NCBI RefSeq assembly: GCF_004005495.1
Contig: NZ_RZYA01000001.1
Span: forward strand, 62,001 to 126,000
Source: Streptomyces antnestii
Lineage (GTDB): Bacteria > Actinomycetota > Actinomycetes > Streptomycetales > Streptomycetaceae
Direction: 5' to 3'
Length of the DNA stretch: 64,000 bases
The notes below the pieces were generated by a model. The model searched no databases and was not told the origin of the DNA. It saw only the letters and a list, made by a program, of their open reading frames with translations. The first letter of the stretch is position 1. Every line of letters begins with the position of its first letter. Shown piece by piece: positions 45,247 to 53,991 of this stretch. Both the position numbers and the translations under genes were made by a program.

Positions 45247-46383
45247 ATGTCCGATGCGCTCGATCCCACGCCCTTCGACGGCTACGACGCCCTGCTGCTG
45301 CTCTCGTTCGGAGGCCCCGAAGGCCCGGACGACGTGGTCCCGTTCCTGGAGAACGTGACGCGCGGCCGGGGAATCCCCAAGGAGCGGCTCAAGGAGGTGG
45401 GGCAGCACTACTTCCTGTTCGGCGGGGTCAGCCCCATCAACGAACAGAACCGTGCCCTCCTGGACGCCCTCCGCAAGGACTTCTCGGACCACGGCCTCGA
45501 CCTGCCGGTCTACTGGGGCAACCGGAACTGGGCGCCGTACCTGACGGACACCCTCCGCGAGATGGTCACCGACGGCCACCGGCGCATCGCCGTCCTGGCC
45601 ACCAGCGCGTACGCCTCGTACTCGGGCTGCCGCCAGTACCGGGAGAACCTCGCGGACTCCCTGGCCGCCCTGGAGGCGGAGGGCCTCGACGTGCCGCGCG
45701 TCGACAAGCTGCGGCACTACTTCAACCACCCGGGCTTCGTGCGTCCCATGATCGACGGGGTCCTGAAGTCGCTCGCCGACCTTCCCGAGGACGTGCGCGA
45801 CGGCGCCCACATCGCGTTCACGACGCACTCCATCCCGACCTCGGCCGCCGATGTCTCCGGACCCGTCGAGGACCACGGTGACGGCGGGGCCTACGTGAAG
45901 GAGCACCTGGACGTCGCCCAGGTCATCGCCGACGCCGTGCGCGACGAGACGGGCGTCGACCACCCGTGGCAGCTCGTCTACCAGTCGCGTTCCGGAGCCC
46001 CGCACATCCCGTGGCTGGAGCCCGACATCTGCGACCACCTCGAAGAGCGGCACGCTGCCGGTGTGCCCGCCGTCGTGATGGCGCCCATCGGGTTCGTCTC
46101 CGACCACATGGAGGTCCTGTACGACCTCGACACCGAGGCCACGGCCAAGGCCGCCGAACTCAGACTGCCCGTGCGGCGCTCGGCCACCGTCGGCGCCGAC
46201 CCCCGCTTCGCCGCCGCCGTCCGCGACCTCGTCGTCGAGCGGACCGCCGCCGAGCGCGGCAGCGCCGTGACACCCTGCGCCCTGGGCGCGCTCGGCCCGA
46301 GCCACCACCTGTGCCCCGTGGGCTGCTGCCCCTCCCGCGCTCCCAAGCCCGCAGCCGCGGGCGCCGACAGCCCGTACGCGTAA
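45247..46383 (+). CDS. hemH: ferrochelatase (coproporphyrin type, Fe-S)
   Basis: The 378-aa enzyme inserts Fe2+ into coproporphyrin III in the actinobacterial heme pathway (also named cpfC). The N-terminus has [14 protein letters not shown], with TTHSIPTS (catalytic His) and [16 protein letters not shown] following. The Cys in SYSGCRQYR, together with the C-terminal Cys cluster ([15 protein letters not shown]), matches the [2Fe-2S] ligands of mycobacterial enzymes. The ATG at 45247 has AGGA 9 bases before it. The next gene follows 9 bp later. Confidence 0.94.
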   Translation: MSDALDPTPFDGYDALLLLSFGGPEGPDDVVPFLENVTRGRGIPKERLKEVGQHYFLFGGVSPINEQNRALLDALRKDFSDHGLDLPVYWGNRNWAPYLTDTLREMVTDGHRRIAVLATSAYASYSGCRQYRENLADSLAALEAEGLDVPRVDKLRHYFNHPGFVRPMIDGVLKSLADLPEDVRDGAHIAFTTHSIPTSAADVSGPVEDHGDGGAYVKEHLDVAQVIADAVRDETGVDHPWQLVYQSRSGAPHIPWLEPDICDHLEERHAAGVPAVVMAPIGFVSDHMEVLYDLDTEATAKAAELRLPVRRSATVGADPRFAAAVRDLVVERTAAERGSAVTPCALGALGPSHHLCPVGCCPSRAPKPAAAGADSPYA

Positions 46384-46392
46384 GGACCCGAC

Positions 46393-47205
46393 GTGACAGA
46401 CCTGAAGGCCGAACCCCTGAAGGCCGAGCTCCTGGAGGTCGCCCTGGAGGCCGCCGCCCGCGCCGGAAGCTTCCTGCGCGACGGCCGCCCCGCCGACCTC
46501 GGCGTCGCCGCCACCAAGACCAGCGCGGTGGACGTCGTCACCGAGATGGACATCGCCTCCGAGAAGCTGATCACCGGTTTCCTGGCCGAGCGCAGGCCGA
46601 ACGACGGCGTGCTCGGCGAGGAGGGCGCGAGCACCACCGGCAGCAGCGGCGTCACCTGGGTGATCGACCCCATCGACGGAACGGTCAACTACCTGTACGG
46701 ACGCCCCGACTGGTCGGTCTCGATCGCCGCCCGCCTGGGCGACGAGACCCTGGTGGGCGTCGTCGCGGCCCCCCTGCGCGGCGAGACCTACCGAGCCGTC
46801 CTCGGCGAGGGCGCGTACGTGAACGACCGCCCGGCACGCGTGCGCGTGGCACCCCCCTTCGAGCAGGCGCTGGTCGGTACGGGCTTCGGCTACCTCGCCG
46901 CCCGAAGGGCCCGCCAGGCCGATGTGGTGCGGGAATTGGTTCCCCATGTGCGGGACATCCGGCGCTGCGGCTCGGCGGCCATCGACCTCTGCGACGTCGC
47001 CCTCGGCCGCCTCGACGCGTACTACGAGCGCGGTCTGAACCCCTGGGACCTGGCGGCCGGCGACCTCATCGCGAGGGAGGCGGGCGCGCTCACCGGCGGC
47101 CGGCCCGGCGAGGTGCCGTCCGGCGAGCTGACGATCGCGGCGGCCCCCGGCCTGTTCGAGCAGCTCCAGACCCGCCTGGAGGAGCTCGGGGCCTGGCACG
47201 ACTGA
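46393..47205 (+). CDS. inositol monophosphatase family protein
   Basis: This 270-aa Mg-dependent, Li-sensitive phosphatase fold has the metal site GEEG, DPIDGTVNYLYG and the C-terminal LNPWDLAAGDLIAREAGA. Substrates in the family include inositol-1-P, histidinol-P and others; the exact one is unknown. The GTG start is 9 bp after the ferrochelatase stop, so the two are probably cotranscribed. Confidence 0.92.
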   Translation: MTDLKAEPLKAELLEVALEAAARAGSFLRDGRPADLGVAATKTSAVDVVTEMDIASEKLITGFLAERRPNDGVLGEEGASTTGSSGVTWVIDPIDGTVNYLYGRPDWSVSIAARLGDETLVGVVAAPLRGETYRAVLGEGAYVNDRPARVRVAPPFEQALVGTGFGYLAARRARQADVVRELVPHVRDIRRCGSAAIDLCDVALGRLDAYYERGLNPWDLAAGDLIAREAGALTGGRPGEVPSGELTIAAAPGLFEQLQTRLEELGAWHD

Positions 47206-47230
47206 CGTACCCGAGGTTCCCGGCATGGGA

Positions 47231-47275
47231 AAGGGCCCCGGCGCCTGCCTGGATCGACCAGGCGCCGGGGCCCTT
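47231..47275. terminator. strong bidirectional terminator
   Basis: AAGGGCCCCGGCGCCTG pairs perfectly with CAGGCGCCGGGGCCCTT (17 bp) around an 11-nt loop, between convergent genes. Confidence 0.9.
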
Positions 47276-47285
47276 CCGTACTGCG

Positions 47286-47459
47286 TCAGACGCGCGAGAC
47301 GCCGAGCTCCACTCCGTGTTCGGCAGCGAGTCGATGCAGGTCGTCCAGCTCGTCCTGCTCGATCTCGACGAGGAAGTCGTCGCCCGTCTCGCGAGCCCGG
47401 CTCAGGTCGGATTCGGTCGCCTTTATGCGCTGCAGAAGTCCTGCCGTGAATGCGTCCAT
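47286..47459 (-). CDS. small conserved helical protein
   Basis: The 57-aa product (MDAFTAGLLQRIKATESDL at the N-terminus) is a charged, probably coiled-coil or two-helix protein without membrane segment or Cys. GGGGGCG precedes the ATG. It sits between the phosphatase and cutR, and similar short proteins are widespread in Streptomyces. No function is known. Confidence 0.78.
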   Translation of the reverse strand: MDAFTAGLLQRIKATESDLSRARETGDDFLVEIEQDELDDLHRLAAEHGVELGVSRV

Positions 47460-47784
47460 GGTTGCGCCCCCTCGTCCTGGGTCGTGGGTCGGTGGCACGG
47501 GGGTGTGCCCTCGGAAGGGGCGATCACGTCTCAAACCGCCCTGCACCAAAGCGGGTCGTGGCACGCCACATACAAAGCGTGATCGCGGGGTGTAAAGCCG
47601 TCCTCCCCGCGCTTCCTTGCGCAGAAACCTCATCCGGGGGAGAAAATCCCGCGTTCCGGGGGTGCCTCACCGCCTTACAGCCGGTTTATGGCCGAAAGGG
47701 GCAGGATGGAGGCCACACTCCACGACCGGACCTGCTCAAAGGTGCTCAGAACCTGCCCGCAGGTCACACAGGAAGGACAGCGAC
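47460..47784. other. intergenic region upstream of cutR
   Basis: This 325-bp spacer is divergent between the 57-aa gene and cutR. No tRNA or hairpin of note; it should carry the cutRS promoter, but no clear -35/-10 pair was recognised. Confidence 0.5.
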
Positions 47785-48438
47785 GTGCGCGTACTCGTCG
47801 TCGAGGACGAGCAGCTGCTCGCCGATGCGGTGGCCACCGGACTGCGCCGGGAGGCCATGGCCGTCGACGTCGTGTACGACGGAGCGGCCGCCCTCGAGCG
47901 CATCGGCGTGAACGACTACGACGTGGTCGTCCTCGACCGGGACCTCCCGCTCGTGCACGGCGACGACGTCTGCCGCAAGATCGTCGAGCTCGGCATGCCG
48001 ACCCGCGTCCTGATGCTCACCGCGTCGGGTGACGTCAGCGACCGCGTCGAGGGCCTGGAGATCGGCGCGGACGACTATCTCCCCAAGCCGTTCGCGTTCA
48101 GCGAGCTGACGGCCCGCGTGCGCGCCCTCGGACGCCGTACGAGCGTGCCCCTGCCGCCCGTCCTGGAGCGCGCCGGCATCAAGCTCGACCCGAACCGCCG
48201 CGAGGTGTTCCGCGACGGCAAGGAGATCCAGCTCGCCCCCAAGGAGTTCGCCGTCCTCGAGGTGCTCCTTCGCAGCGAGGGCGCCGTCGTCTCGGCCGAG
48301 CAGCTCCTGGAGAAGGCCTGGGACGAGAACACCGACCCGTTCACGAACGTCGTACGGGTCACCGTCATGACCCTGCGCCGCAAGCTCGGCGAGCCGGCCG
48401 TCATCGTGACCGTGCCCGGCTCCGGATACCGGATCTGA
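47785..48438 (+). CDS. cutR: response regulator CutR
   Basis: This 217-aa OmpR-family regulator has receiver residues E8/D9 and phosphoacceptor D51 (VVVLDRDLPL), LTASGD and Lys in YLPKPFAF. The winged-helix C-terminal domain (about 125-215) ends in VPGSGYRI. It is the partner of CutS, a conserved Streptomyces pair linked to secretion stress and antibiotic production. The GTG at 47785 has GGAAGGA upstream. The gap to cutS is 5 bp. Confidence 0.93.
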   Translation: MRVLVVEDEQLLADAVATGLRREAMAVDVVYDGAAALERIGVNDYDVVVLDRDLPLVHGDDVCRKIVELGMPTRVLMLTASGDVSDRVEGLEIGADDYLPKPFAFSELTARVRALGRRTSVPLPPVLERAGIKLDPNRREVFRDGKEIQLAPKEFAVLEVLLRSEGAVVSAEQLLEKAWDENTDPFTNVVRVTVMTLRRKLGEPAVIVTVPGSGYRI

Positions 48439-48443
48439 CTCCT

Positions 48444-49688
48444 GTGGCCTCGACACCGGCGCCCCCCGACGCGCCTCCGAAACCCACCTGGGACCCGAGA
48501 AAGGTCGAGCCGCCCTACCCGTGGCTGCGCCCGACGATCCGCATACGCCTCACCCTGCTGTACGGCGGCATGTTCCTGATCGCGGGCATCCTGCTCCTGT
48601 CGATCATCTATCTGCTGGCGGCACAGGCGCTGAATGTCGGCAGTGACCTGCCGTTCACCGTCACGGGCGGCCAGGTGAGCAGTGGGAGCTGCAGCAACTT
48701 CGCGAGTCTGCCCGACCACCCCACGACCACCCAGATCAACTCCGCGCTGAGCGAGTGCGTCAACCAGGTGCGTCAGCACGCCCTCGACAACCTCCTCAGC
48801 CGCTCGCTCCTCGCCCTGCTCGGCCTCGCCGTGATCGCGTTCGCCTTCGGGTACGCGATGGCGGGCCGCGTCCTGTCCCCGCTGGGCCGCATCACGCGCA
48901 CCGCGCGCCGGGTGGCCGGCACGGACCTGTCCCGGCGCATCGAGCTGGACGGCCCGGACGACGAGCTGAAGGAGCTGTCGGACACCTTCGACGACATGCT
49001 CGACCGTCTGGAGAGAGCCTTCACCGCGCAGCAGCGGTTCGTCGGCAACGCGTCGCACGAGCTGCGCACACCGCTCGCGATCAACCGCACCCTCCTTGAG
49101 GTCCACCTCTCCGACCCCGGAGCGCCGGTGGAGCTCCAGCAGCTCGGCAAGACGCTCCTTGCGACGAACGAGCGCAGCGAGCAGCTGGTGGAGGGCCTGC
49201 TCCTGCTCGCCCGCAGCGACAACCAGATCGTGGAGCGCAAGCCGGTCGACCTCGCCGAGGTCGCCTCGCAGGCCATCGACCAGACCCGCTCGGAGGCCGA
49301 CGCGAAGGGCGTCGAGATCCGCGGCGAGCGCAAGGAAGCCGTGGTCCAGGGCAACGGTGTGCTCCTGGAGCGCATCGCCCTGAACCTCGTGCAGAACGCC
49401 GTCCGGTACAACATCCCGGAGGGCGGCTGGGTCGAGGTCACCACGGAGGCCCAGCACGGTCAGGCGGTCCTCGTGGTGTCCAACACTGGGCCCGTGGTGC
49501 CCGCGTACGAGATCGACAACCTCTTCGAACCGTTCCGGCGGCTGCGCACGGAGCGCACCGGGAGCGACAAGGGAGTGGGCCTCGGTCTGTCGATCGCCCG
49601 GTCGGTGGCGCGTGCTCACGGGGGCCGTATCATCGCGGAGCCGCGCGAAGGGGGTGGGCTCGTCATGCGGGTCACCCTGCCGATCTGA
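48444..49688 (+). CDS. cutS: sensor histidine kinase CutS
   Basis: The 414-aa kinase has two membrane helices (about residues 34-57 and 120-142). They flank a short extracellular domain holding two Cys (SSGSCSNF, ALSECVNQ), which could sense disulfide or secretion state. A HAMP domain follows, then HisKA with FVGNASHELRTPLA, and HATPase with NLVQNAVRYN and GVGLGLSIARSV. The GTG start lies 5 bp after cutR. It acts at the cytoplasmic membrane. Confidence 0.93.
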   Translation: MASTPAPPDAPPKPTWDPRKVEPPYPWLRPTIRIRLTLLYGGMFLIAGILLLSIIYLLAAQALNVGSDLPFTVTGGQVSSGSCSNFASLPDHPTTTQINSALSECVNQVRQHALDNLLSRSLLALLGLAVIAFAFGYAMAGRVLSPLGRITRTARRVAGTDLSRRIELDGPDDELKELSDTFDDMLDRLERAFTAQQRFVGNASHELRTPLAINRTLLEVHLSDPGAPVELQQLGKTLLATNERSEQLVEGLLLLARSDNQIVERKPVDLAEVASQAIDQTRSEADAKGVEIRGERKEAVVQGNGVLLERIALNLVQNAVRYNIPEGGWVEVTTEAQHGQAVLVVSNTGPVVPAYEIDNLFEPFRRLRTERTGSDKGVGLGLSIARSVARAHGGRIIAEPREGGGLVMRVTLPI

Positions 49689-50118
49689 CGCATCCGAGAT
49701 GCGGGTCGGCGACCGATCTGAGATGCTTCCGCCGACGCGGCCGGGGGAGTTCGCTTTTAGCGGAATTTTCGGGACCTGATCCCGGGGAAACCGTGTGTGA
49801 TCGATCACAAGGGCGAATATCCGGCCATCTACTCTCCGTGATCGTAAAAGCCCCCGGAAAGCCTGGAAAATCCGGGTTTTCAGGGGTCTGGATGACGGGA
49901 AGTACACGGGGTGGCGCCCGTGAAGTGCGGCCTTCGGACCGTGTACGGTCCCGATCGCCATCCAAGCCGATCACTCACCGAGGGATCCGGTTGGGTGTCG
50001 ATTGAGTAACAGACCTTGATGTGAGGCAAAATCTCCGCCTCAGGTCGGGCACAAAGTCCGGCCTCCCGCGCGTTGTGCGCTGGAGACACCGCATACACCC
50101 AGAGGGGGAGAGCGACAC
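49689..50118. other. intergenic region upstream of the DUF4193 gene
   Basis: The 430-bp spacer has AT-richer patches. It holds a perfect palindrome, TGTGATCGATCACA, at 49796-49809. Its arms resemble CRP half-sites, but the spacer is 4 rather than 6 bases, so it is not called as a Crp site. No gene was seen. Confidence 0.5.
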
Positions 50119-50415
50119 ATGGCAACGGATTACGACACCCCACGCAAGACCGACGATGACGTCAATGAGGACAGCATCGAGGAGCTCAAGGCTCGGCGGA
50201 ACGACAAGTCGACCTCGTCGGTCGACGTCGACGAGTTCGAGGCCGCGGAGGGCCTGGAGCTTCCGGGCGCCGACCTCTCGAACGAAGAGCTCGCCGTTCG
50301 GGTCCTGCCCAAGCAGCAGGACGAGTTCACCTGCATGAGCTGCTTCCTGGTGCACCACAGGAGCCAGCTGGCCCGCGAGAAGAACGGCCAGCCGATCTGC
50401 CGCGACTGCGACTGA
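50119..50415 (+). CDS. DUF4193 zinc-ribbon protein
   Basis: The 98-aa acidic protein has a C-terminal zinc-ribbon-like pair of Cys knuckles, CMSC and CRDC, separated by VHHRSQLAREKNGQPI. The family is conserved across actinobacteria without known function. GGGGGAG precedes the ATG by 7 bases. A long leader separates it from cutS. Confidence 0.9.
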   Translation: MATDYDTPRKTDDDVNEDSIEELKARRNDKSTSSVDVDEFEAAEGLELPGADLSNEELAVRVLPKQQDEFTCMSCFLVHHRSQLAREKNGQPICRDCD

Positions 50416-50428
50416 GGCCGGGTCGGCC

Positions 50429-51385
50429 GTGACAGGCTCGACCCCGCCCTGGAAGCGCCGCTCCCGGAAGGACCGGGATGCGGACGGTGGCCCGTCCGAA
50501 GGCGTGCGTGACGCCGAGCGAGGCTCTTCCCCCACTGGAGCAGCCTCGCTCGAGGACGCGGACGAACGAGAGGTGGCGGGCGACCTCGCGGCGGCAGGAT
50601 TCGCCGGCCTGCCCGCCGTGCCCACAGCGGGCGACCACACGCCGCTCGGCGGGCGTGTGCAGCTCGCCAGGGGCCGTGTGGCCGCCGTCAGGGACGGCGT
50701 CCGCAAGAGCGGCAGCGCCGCCAAGGCAGGACTCGGCTACCTCGCCGACCGGATCATCGAGAACGCGCCGCGTGTACCGGTGCGCGATCTGGCGACCCTG
50801 CGCAGACAGTTCCCCGGCCTGACGGCCGAACAGCTCGCGGACAAGCTCGTCGCGGGCGCGGCCAACGCCACCTCCACCGTAGGTGCGGGGATCGGCGCCG
50901 CCGCGATGATGCCCGTACCTCCCGCGATGCCCGCCGAGATGGCGGCCGAGATCACCGGCGTCGCGGCCATCGAGATGAAGCTCGTCGCCGAGCTGTACGA
51001 GGTCTACGGAGTGCGCCCGCCCGGCGGCCTCAAGGACCGCAGCGCCACGTACCTGGCCTCGTGGACCGAGGAGCGCGGCATCGACATCCGTAAACCGTCG
51101 ACGATCAACGCGGCCCTCGGCGTCCAGATGAAGCGCGAGATGCGCCAGCAGATCATGAAGCGCATGGTGCGCAACCTGCCGATGCTGATGCCGTTCATGG
51201 TCGGCGCCGCGGTCGGCGCGGTCATGAACCGCCGCGACACCAAGAAGCTCGCGGAGCGCATCCGCAAGGACCTGCGCGCGATGCAGGTCCCCTGGGACGC
51301 CCTGCCGGAGCTCCCGTCCCTGGAGCACCCCCGCGACCCGCACCCGCTGATCCCGGGCGAGAGGCCCGGGGAGCTCGAGAGCTGA
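50429..51385 (+). CDS. EcsC-like membrane-associated protein
   Basis: The 318-aa product has a charged disordered N-terminus (about 1-60) and a conserved helical region (VRDLATLRRQFPGLTAEQLADKL), then a Gly/Ala/Met-rich hydrophobic stretch (AGIGAAAMMPVPPAMPAEMAAE) and EMKLVAELYEVYG, typical of EcsC-like proteins. A second hydrophobic segment is near 250-270 (LPMLMPFMVGAAVGAVM). The function is unknown. The GTG is 13 bp after the DUF4193 stop, suggesting an operon. It is convergent with the DUF3093 gene (6 bp). Confidence 0.78.
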   Translation: MTGSTPPWKRRSRKDRDADGGPSEGVRDAERGSSPTGAASLEDADEREVAGDLAAAGFAGLPAVPTAGDHTPLGGRVQLARGRVAAVRDGVRKSGSAAKAGLGYLADRIIENAPRVPVRDLATLRRQFPGLTAEQLADKLVAGAANATSTVGAGIGAAAMMPVPPAMPAEMAAEITGVAAIEMKLVAELYEVYGVRPPGGLKDRSATYLASWTEERGIDIRKPSTINAALGVQMKREMRQQIMKRMVRNLPMLMPFMVGAAVGAVMNRRDTKKLAERIRKDLRAMQVPWDALPELPSLEHPRDPHPLIPGERPGELES

Positions 51386-51391
51386 GCCGCG

Positions 51392-51838
51392 CTACTTCCC
51401 CAGCGCCTTCGCCAGCCGCTCCGGCTCCCGCGTCGACAGATACACGTACGGAGTCGGGTCCTGCGGGTCGACGACGTCCACGCGCAGCGCCGTCGGCACA
51501 TAGCTGCGCAGCAGCATGAAGGCGCGCGGGTCGGCCTTGTGCGTGCGCCAGGCGCGCGCCCCCTCCGCGTCCAGGATCTCCACGTCACCAAGGGCCGACA
51601 GCGGGATCTTCGCGTCCCCGGCCACCAGCGAGTCCGCCACGACGCGGATGCGTACCGAGCCGTACGAGCTGGTCACCACGGCGGCCACGGCCGTACCGCC
51701 GACGAGCCCTCCGAGCAGCGGAAGCGTGCCGAACGGCAGCAGGATCAGGGCGCAGGCGATGCCCAGCAGGAGGGAGACGAGCCACCACGAGCGGGGGGCG
51801 GTGAGGCGTTCTTCGAACGGTGCGGTGGAGAGCTCCAT
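51392..51838 (-). CDS. DUF3093 membrane protein
   Basis: The 148-aa protein has two N-terminal membrane helices (about residues 18-58: WWLVSLLLGIACALILLPF, then a Gly-rich helix) and a cytoplasmic beta domain with YVPTALRVDVVDPQDPTPYVYLSTREP. The family is actinobacteria-specific and uncharacterised. The ATG at 51838 was chosen; the frame is open upstream without coding character. It is divergent from the thioesterase gene. Confidence 0.88.
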   Translation of the reverse strand: MELSTAPFEERLTAPRSWWLVSLLLGIACALILLPFGTLPLLGGLVGGTAVAAVVTSSYGSVRIRVVADSLVAGDAKIPLSALGDVEILDAEGARAWRTHKADPRAFMLLRSYVPTALRVDVVDPQDPTPYVYLSTREPERLAKALGK

Positions 51839-51896
51839 GCGGTCAAGCTTGGCACGGTGCGCTTTCTCCCAGGACGCGCGGGTAAGGTCTGCGCCT

Positions 51897-52481
51897 GTGA
51901 GTGGTACTTCTGCAGCTCTGACGCCCCCCGCCGACGCCATAGCGCCCGTGCGGCACCCCGACGCCCCCGCTCCCGGCGAGCTGCTCGGCGCGCATTACGG
52001 ACACTGTTTCGGCTGTGGCGGCGAGCAGCCCCACGGACTGCATCTCGAGGCGCGCGCCCAGGACGGCGTCCGTGTCACCGCCGAGTTCACGGTGCGCACC
52101 GCCCACCAGGGCGCCCCCGGCCTCGCGCACGGCGGCATCCTCGCGACCGCGCTCGACGAGACGCTCGGCTCCCTGAACTGGCTGCTGCGCGTCATCGCGG
52201 TGACCGGCCGCCTCGAGACGGACTTCGTGCGCCCCGTGCCCGTGGACACCGTGCTGTACCTGGACGCCGAGGTCACCGCCGTCGCCGGCCGCAAGATCTA
52301 TTCGAAGGCCACCGGCCGGATCGGCGGTCCCGACGGGCCCGTCGCCGTCCGTGCCGACGCCCTCTTCATCGAGGTGAAGGTCGACCACTTCATCGACAAC
52401 GGCCGGCCGGAGGAGATCCAGGCGGCCATGAGCGACCCGGACCAGATCCGGCGCACCCGTGCCTTCGAGGTGAACCCGTGA
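51897..52481 (+). CDS. PaaI-type hotdog thioesterase
   Basis: The 194-aa protein has a hotdog domain with HCFGCGGEQPHGLHL at the start and the catalytic-helix motif LAHGGILATALDETLG. Members hydrolyse acyl-CoAs; the substrate is unknown. The GTG at 51897 precedes SGTSAALTP. Its stop overlaps the dut start by 4 bp (GTGA), as often seen in this Streptomyces neighbourhood. Confidence 0.88.
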   Translation: MSGTSAALTPPADAIAPVRHPDAPAPGELLGAHYGHCFGCGGEQPHGLHLEARAQDGVRVTAEFTVRTAHQGAPGLAHGGILATALDETLGSLNWLLRVIAVTGRLETDFVRPVPVDTVLYLDAEVTAVAGRKIYSKATGRIGGPDGPVAVRADALFIEVKVDHFIDNGRPEEIQAAMSDPDQIRRTRAFEVNP

Positions 52482-53005
52482 GCCGAGCCCCGCTCGACGT
52501 GCTGATCAGGCGCGTCGACCCCGACGTGCCGCTCCCGTCGTACGAGCACCCCGGTGACGCCGGCGCCGATCTGCGGACCACCGAGCCGTGCGAGCTCGCG
52601 CCGGGTGAGCGTGCCGTGCTTCCCACCGGGGTGTCGGTCGCGCTGCCCGAGGGGTACGCGGCCTTCGTGCACCCGCGCTCCGGCCTCGCGGCCCGCTGCG
52701 GTGTCGCCCTGGTGAATGCCCCAGGGACGGTGGATGCCGGGTACCGTGGAGAGATCAAGGTGATCGTGGTGAATCTCGACCCGCGCGACAGCGTGCGGTT
52801 CGAGCGCTTCGACCGGATTGCCCAACTGGTCGTCCAGCAGGTCGAGAAGGTGCGCTTCCAGGAGGTGGCGGAGCTTCCCGACTCGGCGCGGGCCGAGGGG
52901 GGCTTCGGGTCCACCGGTGGTCATGCCGCCGTGGGGCCTGGCCCGGGTGGGCATCAGGGTGGGAATCGATACGCATCGGTCGTATCCGACCGGGAAGGAC
53001 AGTGA
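52478..53005 (+). CDS. dut: dUTP diphosphatase
   Basis: This 175-aa trimeric-type dUTPase hydrolyses dUTP to dUMP. All five motifs are present: HPGDAGADLR, HPRSGLA, GTVDAGYRGEI, RIAQLV and EGGFGSTG. A Gly/His-rich C-terminal extension of about 25 residues follows motif 5. The GTG start overlaps the thioesterase stop. The DUF3710 gene begins 1 bp after its stop. Confidence 0.95.
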   Translation: MSRAPLDVLIRRVDPDVPLPSYEHPGDAGADLRTTEPCELAPGERAVLPTGVSVALPEGYAAFVHPRSGLAARCGVALVNAPGTVDAGYRGEIKVIVVNLDPRDSVRFERFDRIAQLVVQQVEKVRFQEVAELPDSARAEGGFGSTGGHAAVGPGPGGHQGGNRYASVVSDREGQ

Positions 53006-53006
53006 C

Positions 53007-53774
53007 GTGTTCGGACGTCGCAAGAAGAACGGCGCCGCCGATGACGCGGCGGGCGAGGCCGAGCAGGTCGTCGACGGCGTAGCCGCCGACAGCGACGCGG
53101 ACGAGGGCGAGCCGCAGCGGGTGCGGCTCGAGCCCGAGCCGCGTCCCGACGGCCCCTGGGACGCCTCCGAGGTCCGTGAGCCCGGCGAGGGCCGCGTGGA
53201 CCTGGGCGGACTCTTCGTGCCCGGAGTCGAGGGCATGGAGCTGCGGGTCGAGGTCGCGGGTGACGCGATCGTCGCGGCGACGGTGGTCCTCCAGGACAGT
53301 GCCGTGCAGCTGCAGGGTTTCGCCGCCCCCAAGAAGGAGGGCATCTGGGGCGAGGTCCGTGAGGAGATCGCCTCGGGCATCACCCAGCAGGGTGGTGTCA
53401 TCGACGAGGTCGAGGGTCCGCTCGGCTGGGAGCTGCGGGCCCAGGTGCCGGTGCAGCTGCCGGACGGCACGGGTGGCTTCCAGGTCGTCCGGTTCATCGG
53501 TGTCGACGGCCCCCGCTGGTTCCTGCGCGGAGTGATCTCCGGGCAGGGCGCGGTGCAGCCGCAGGCCGCCGGGCTTCTGGAGCAGATCTTCCGGGACACC
53601 GTCGTGGTCCGTGGTGAGGGCCCGATGGCCCCGCGCGACCCGATCGTCCTGAAGCTGCCGGACGACGCGCAGATGGTGGCCGAGGGCGTTCAGCAGGAGC
53701 CCCAGGAAGGCTCCCGCTTCGCCGGCGGCATGGGGCAGCTGGCGCGCGGCCCCGAGATCACCGAGGTGCGCTGA
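53007..53774 (+). CDS. DUF3710 family protein
   Basis: The 255-aa soluble, acidic protein matches the actinobacterial DUF3710 family, usually found next to dut. It has a Lys/Arg N-terminus (FGRRKKNG), an acidic linker and a beta-rich domain (GVEGMELRVEVAGD, VVRFIGVDGPRWFLRGVISG). No catalytic motif is known. The GTG start almost touches the dut stop. A terminator follows. Confidence 0.9.
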   Translation: MFGRRKKNGAADDAAGEAEQVVDGVAADSDADEGEPQRVRLEPEPRPDGPWDASEVREPGEGRVDLGGLFVPGVEGMELRVEVAGDAIVAATVVLQDSAVQLQGFAAPKKEGIWGEVREEIASGITQQGGVIDEVEGPLGWELRAQVPVQLPDGTGGFQVVRFIGVDGPRWFLRGVISGQGAVQPQAAGLLEQIFRDTVVVRGEGPMAPRDPIVLKLPDDAQMVAEGVQQEPQEGSRFAGGMGQLARGPEITEVR

Positions 53775-53795
53775 CCCGCGCCTCACCGGCCATGC

Positions 53796-53831
53796 ATGGG
53801 CCGCACACTCCTCCGGGAGTGTGCGGCCCAT
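53796..53831 (+). terminator. intrinsic terminator after the dut/DUF3710 operon
   Basis: ATGGGCCGCACACTC pairs perfectly with GAGTGTGCGGCCCAT (15 bp) around a 6-nt loop. Confidence 0.88.
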
Positions 53832-53882
53832 CGGCGTTGTGGGGCAGGGGAGTTGGGGAGGCGGGCGCGTGGGGGCCCGTCG

Positions 53883-53924
53883 TGGTCCGCACCTCTTGAC
53901 GGTGGGCTGGTCCGTACCTAGGGT
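53883..53924 (+). promoter_or_regulatory. promoter with two operator-like repeats, alginate-lyase gene
   Basis: A near-consensus promoter is visible: TTGACG (53896-53901), 17-bp spacer, TAGGGT (53919-53924). TGGTCCGYACCT occurs twice, at 53883-53894 just before the -35 and at 53908-53919 in the spacer, 25 bp apart. Each copy is itself a GGT-NCGN-ACC dyad. The layout suggests a repressor covering the promoter. The repressor is unknown; GntR-family sites often have GGT...ACC ends. Confidence 0.6.
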
Positions 53925-53991
53925 CTGCGGCCAACACCCGTGTTCACAAAGGCACTTCACGTTCACGTAGAAGAACGGATGACCCCCCCAC

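Noticed and set aside
49796..49809. TGTGATCGATCACA as a Crp site
   Set aside because: The half-sites are separated by 4 bases instead of the 6 in Crp sites; kept only as a palindrome.
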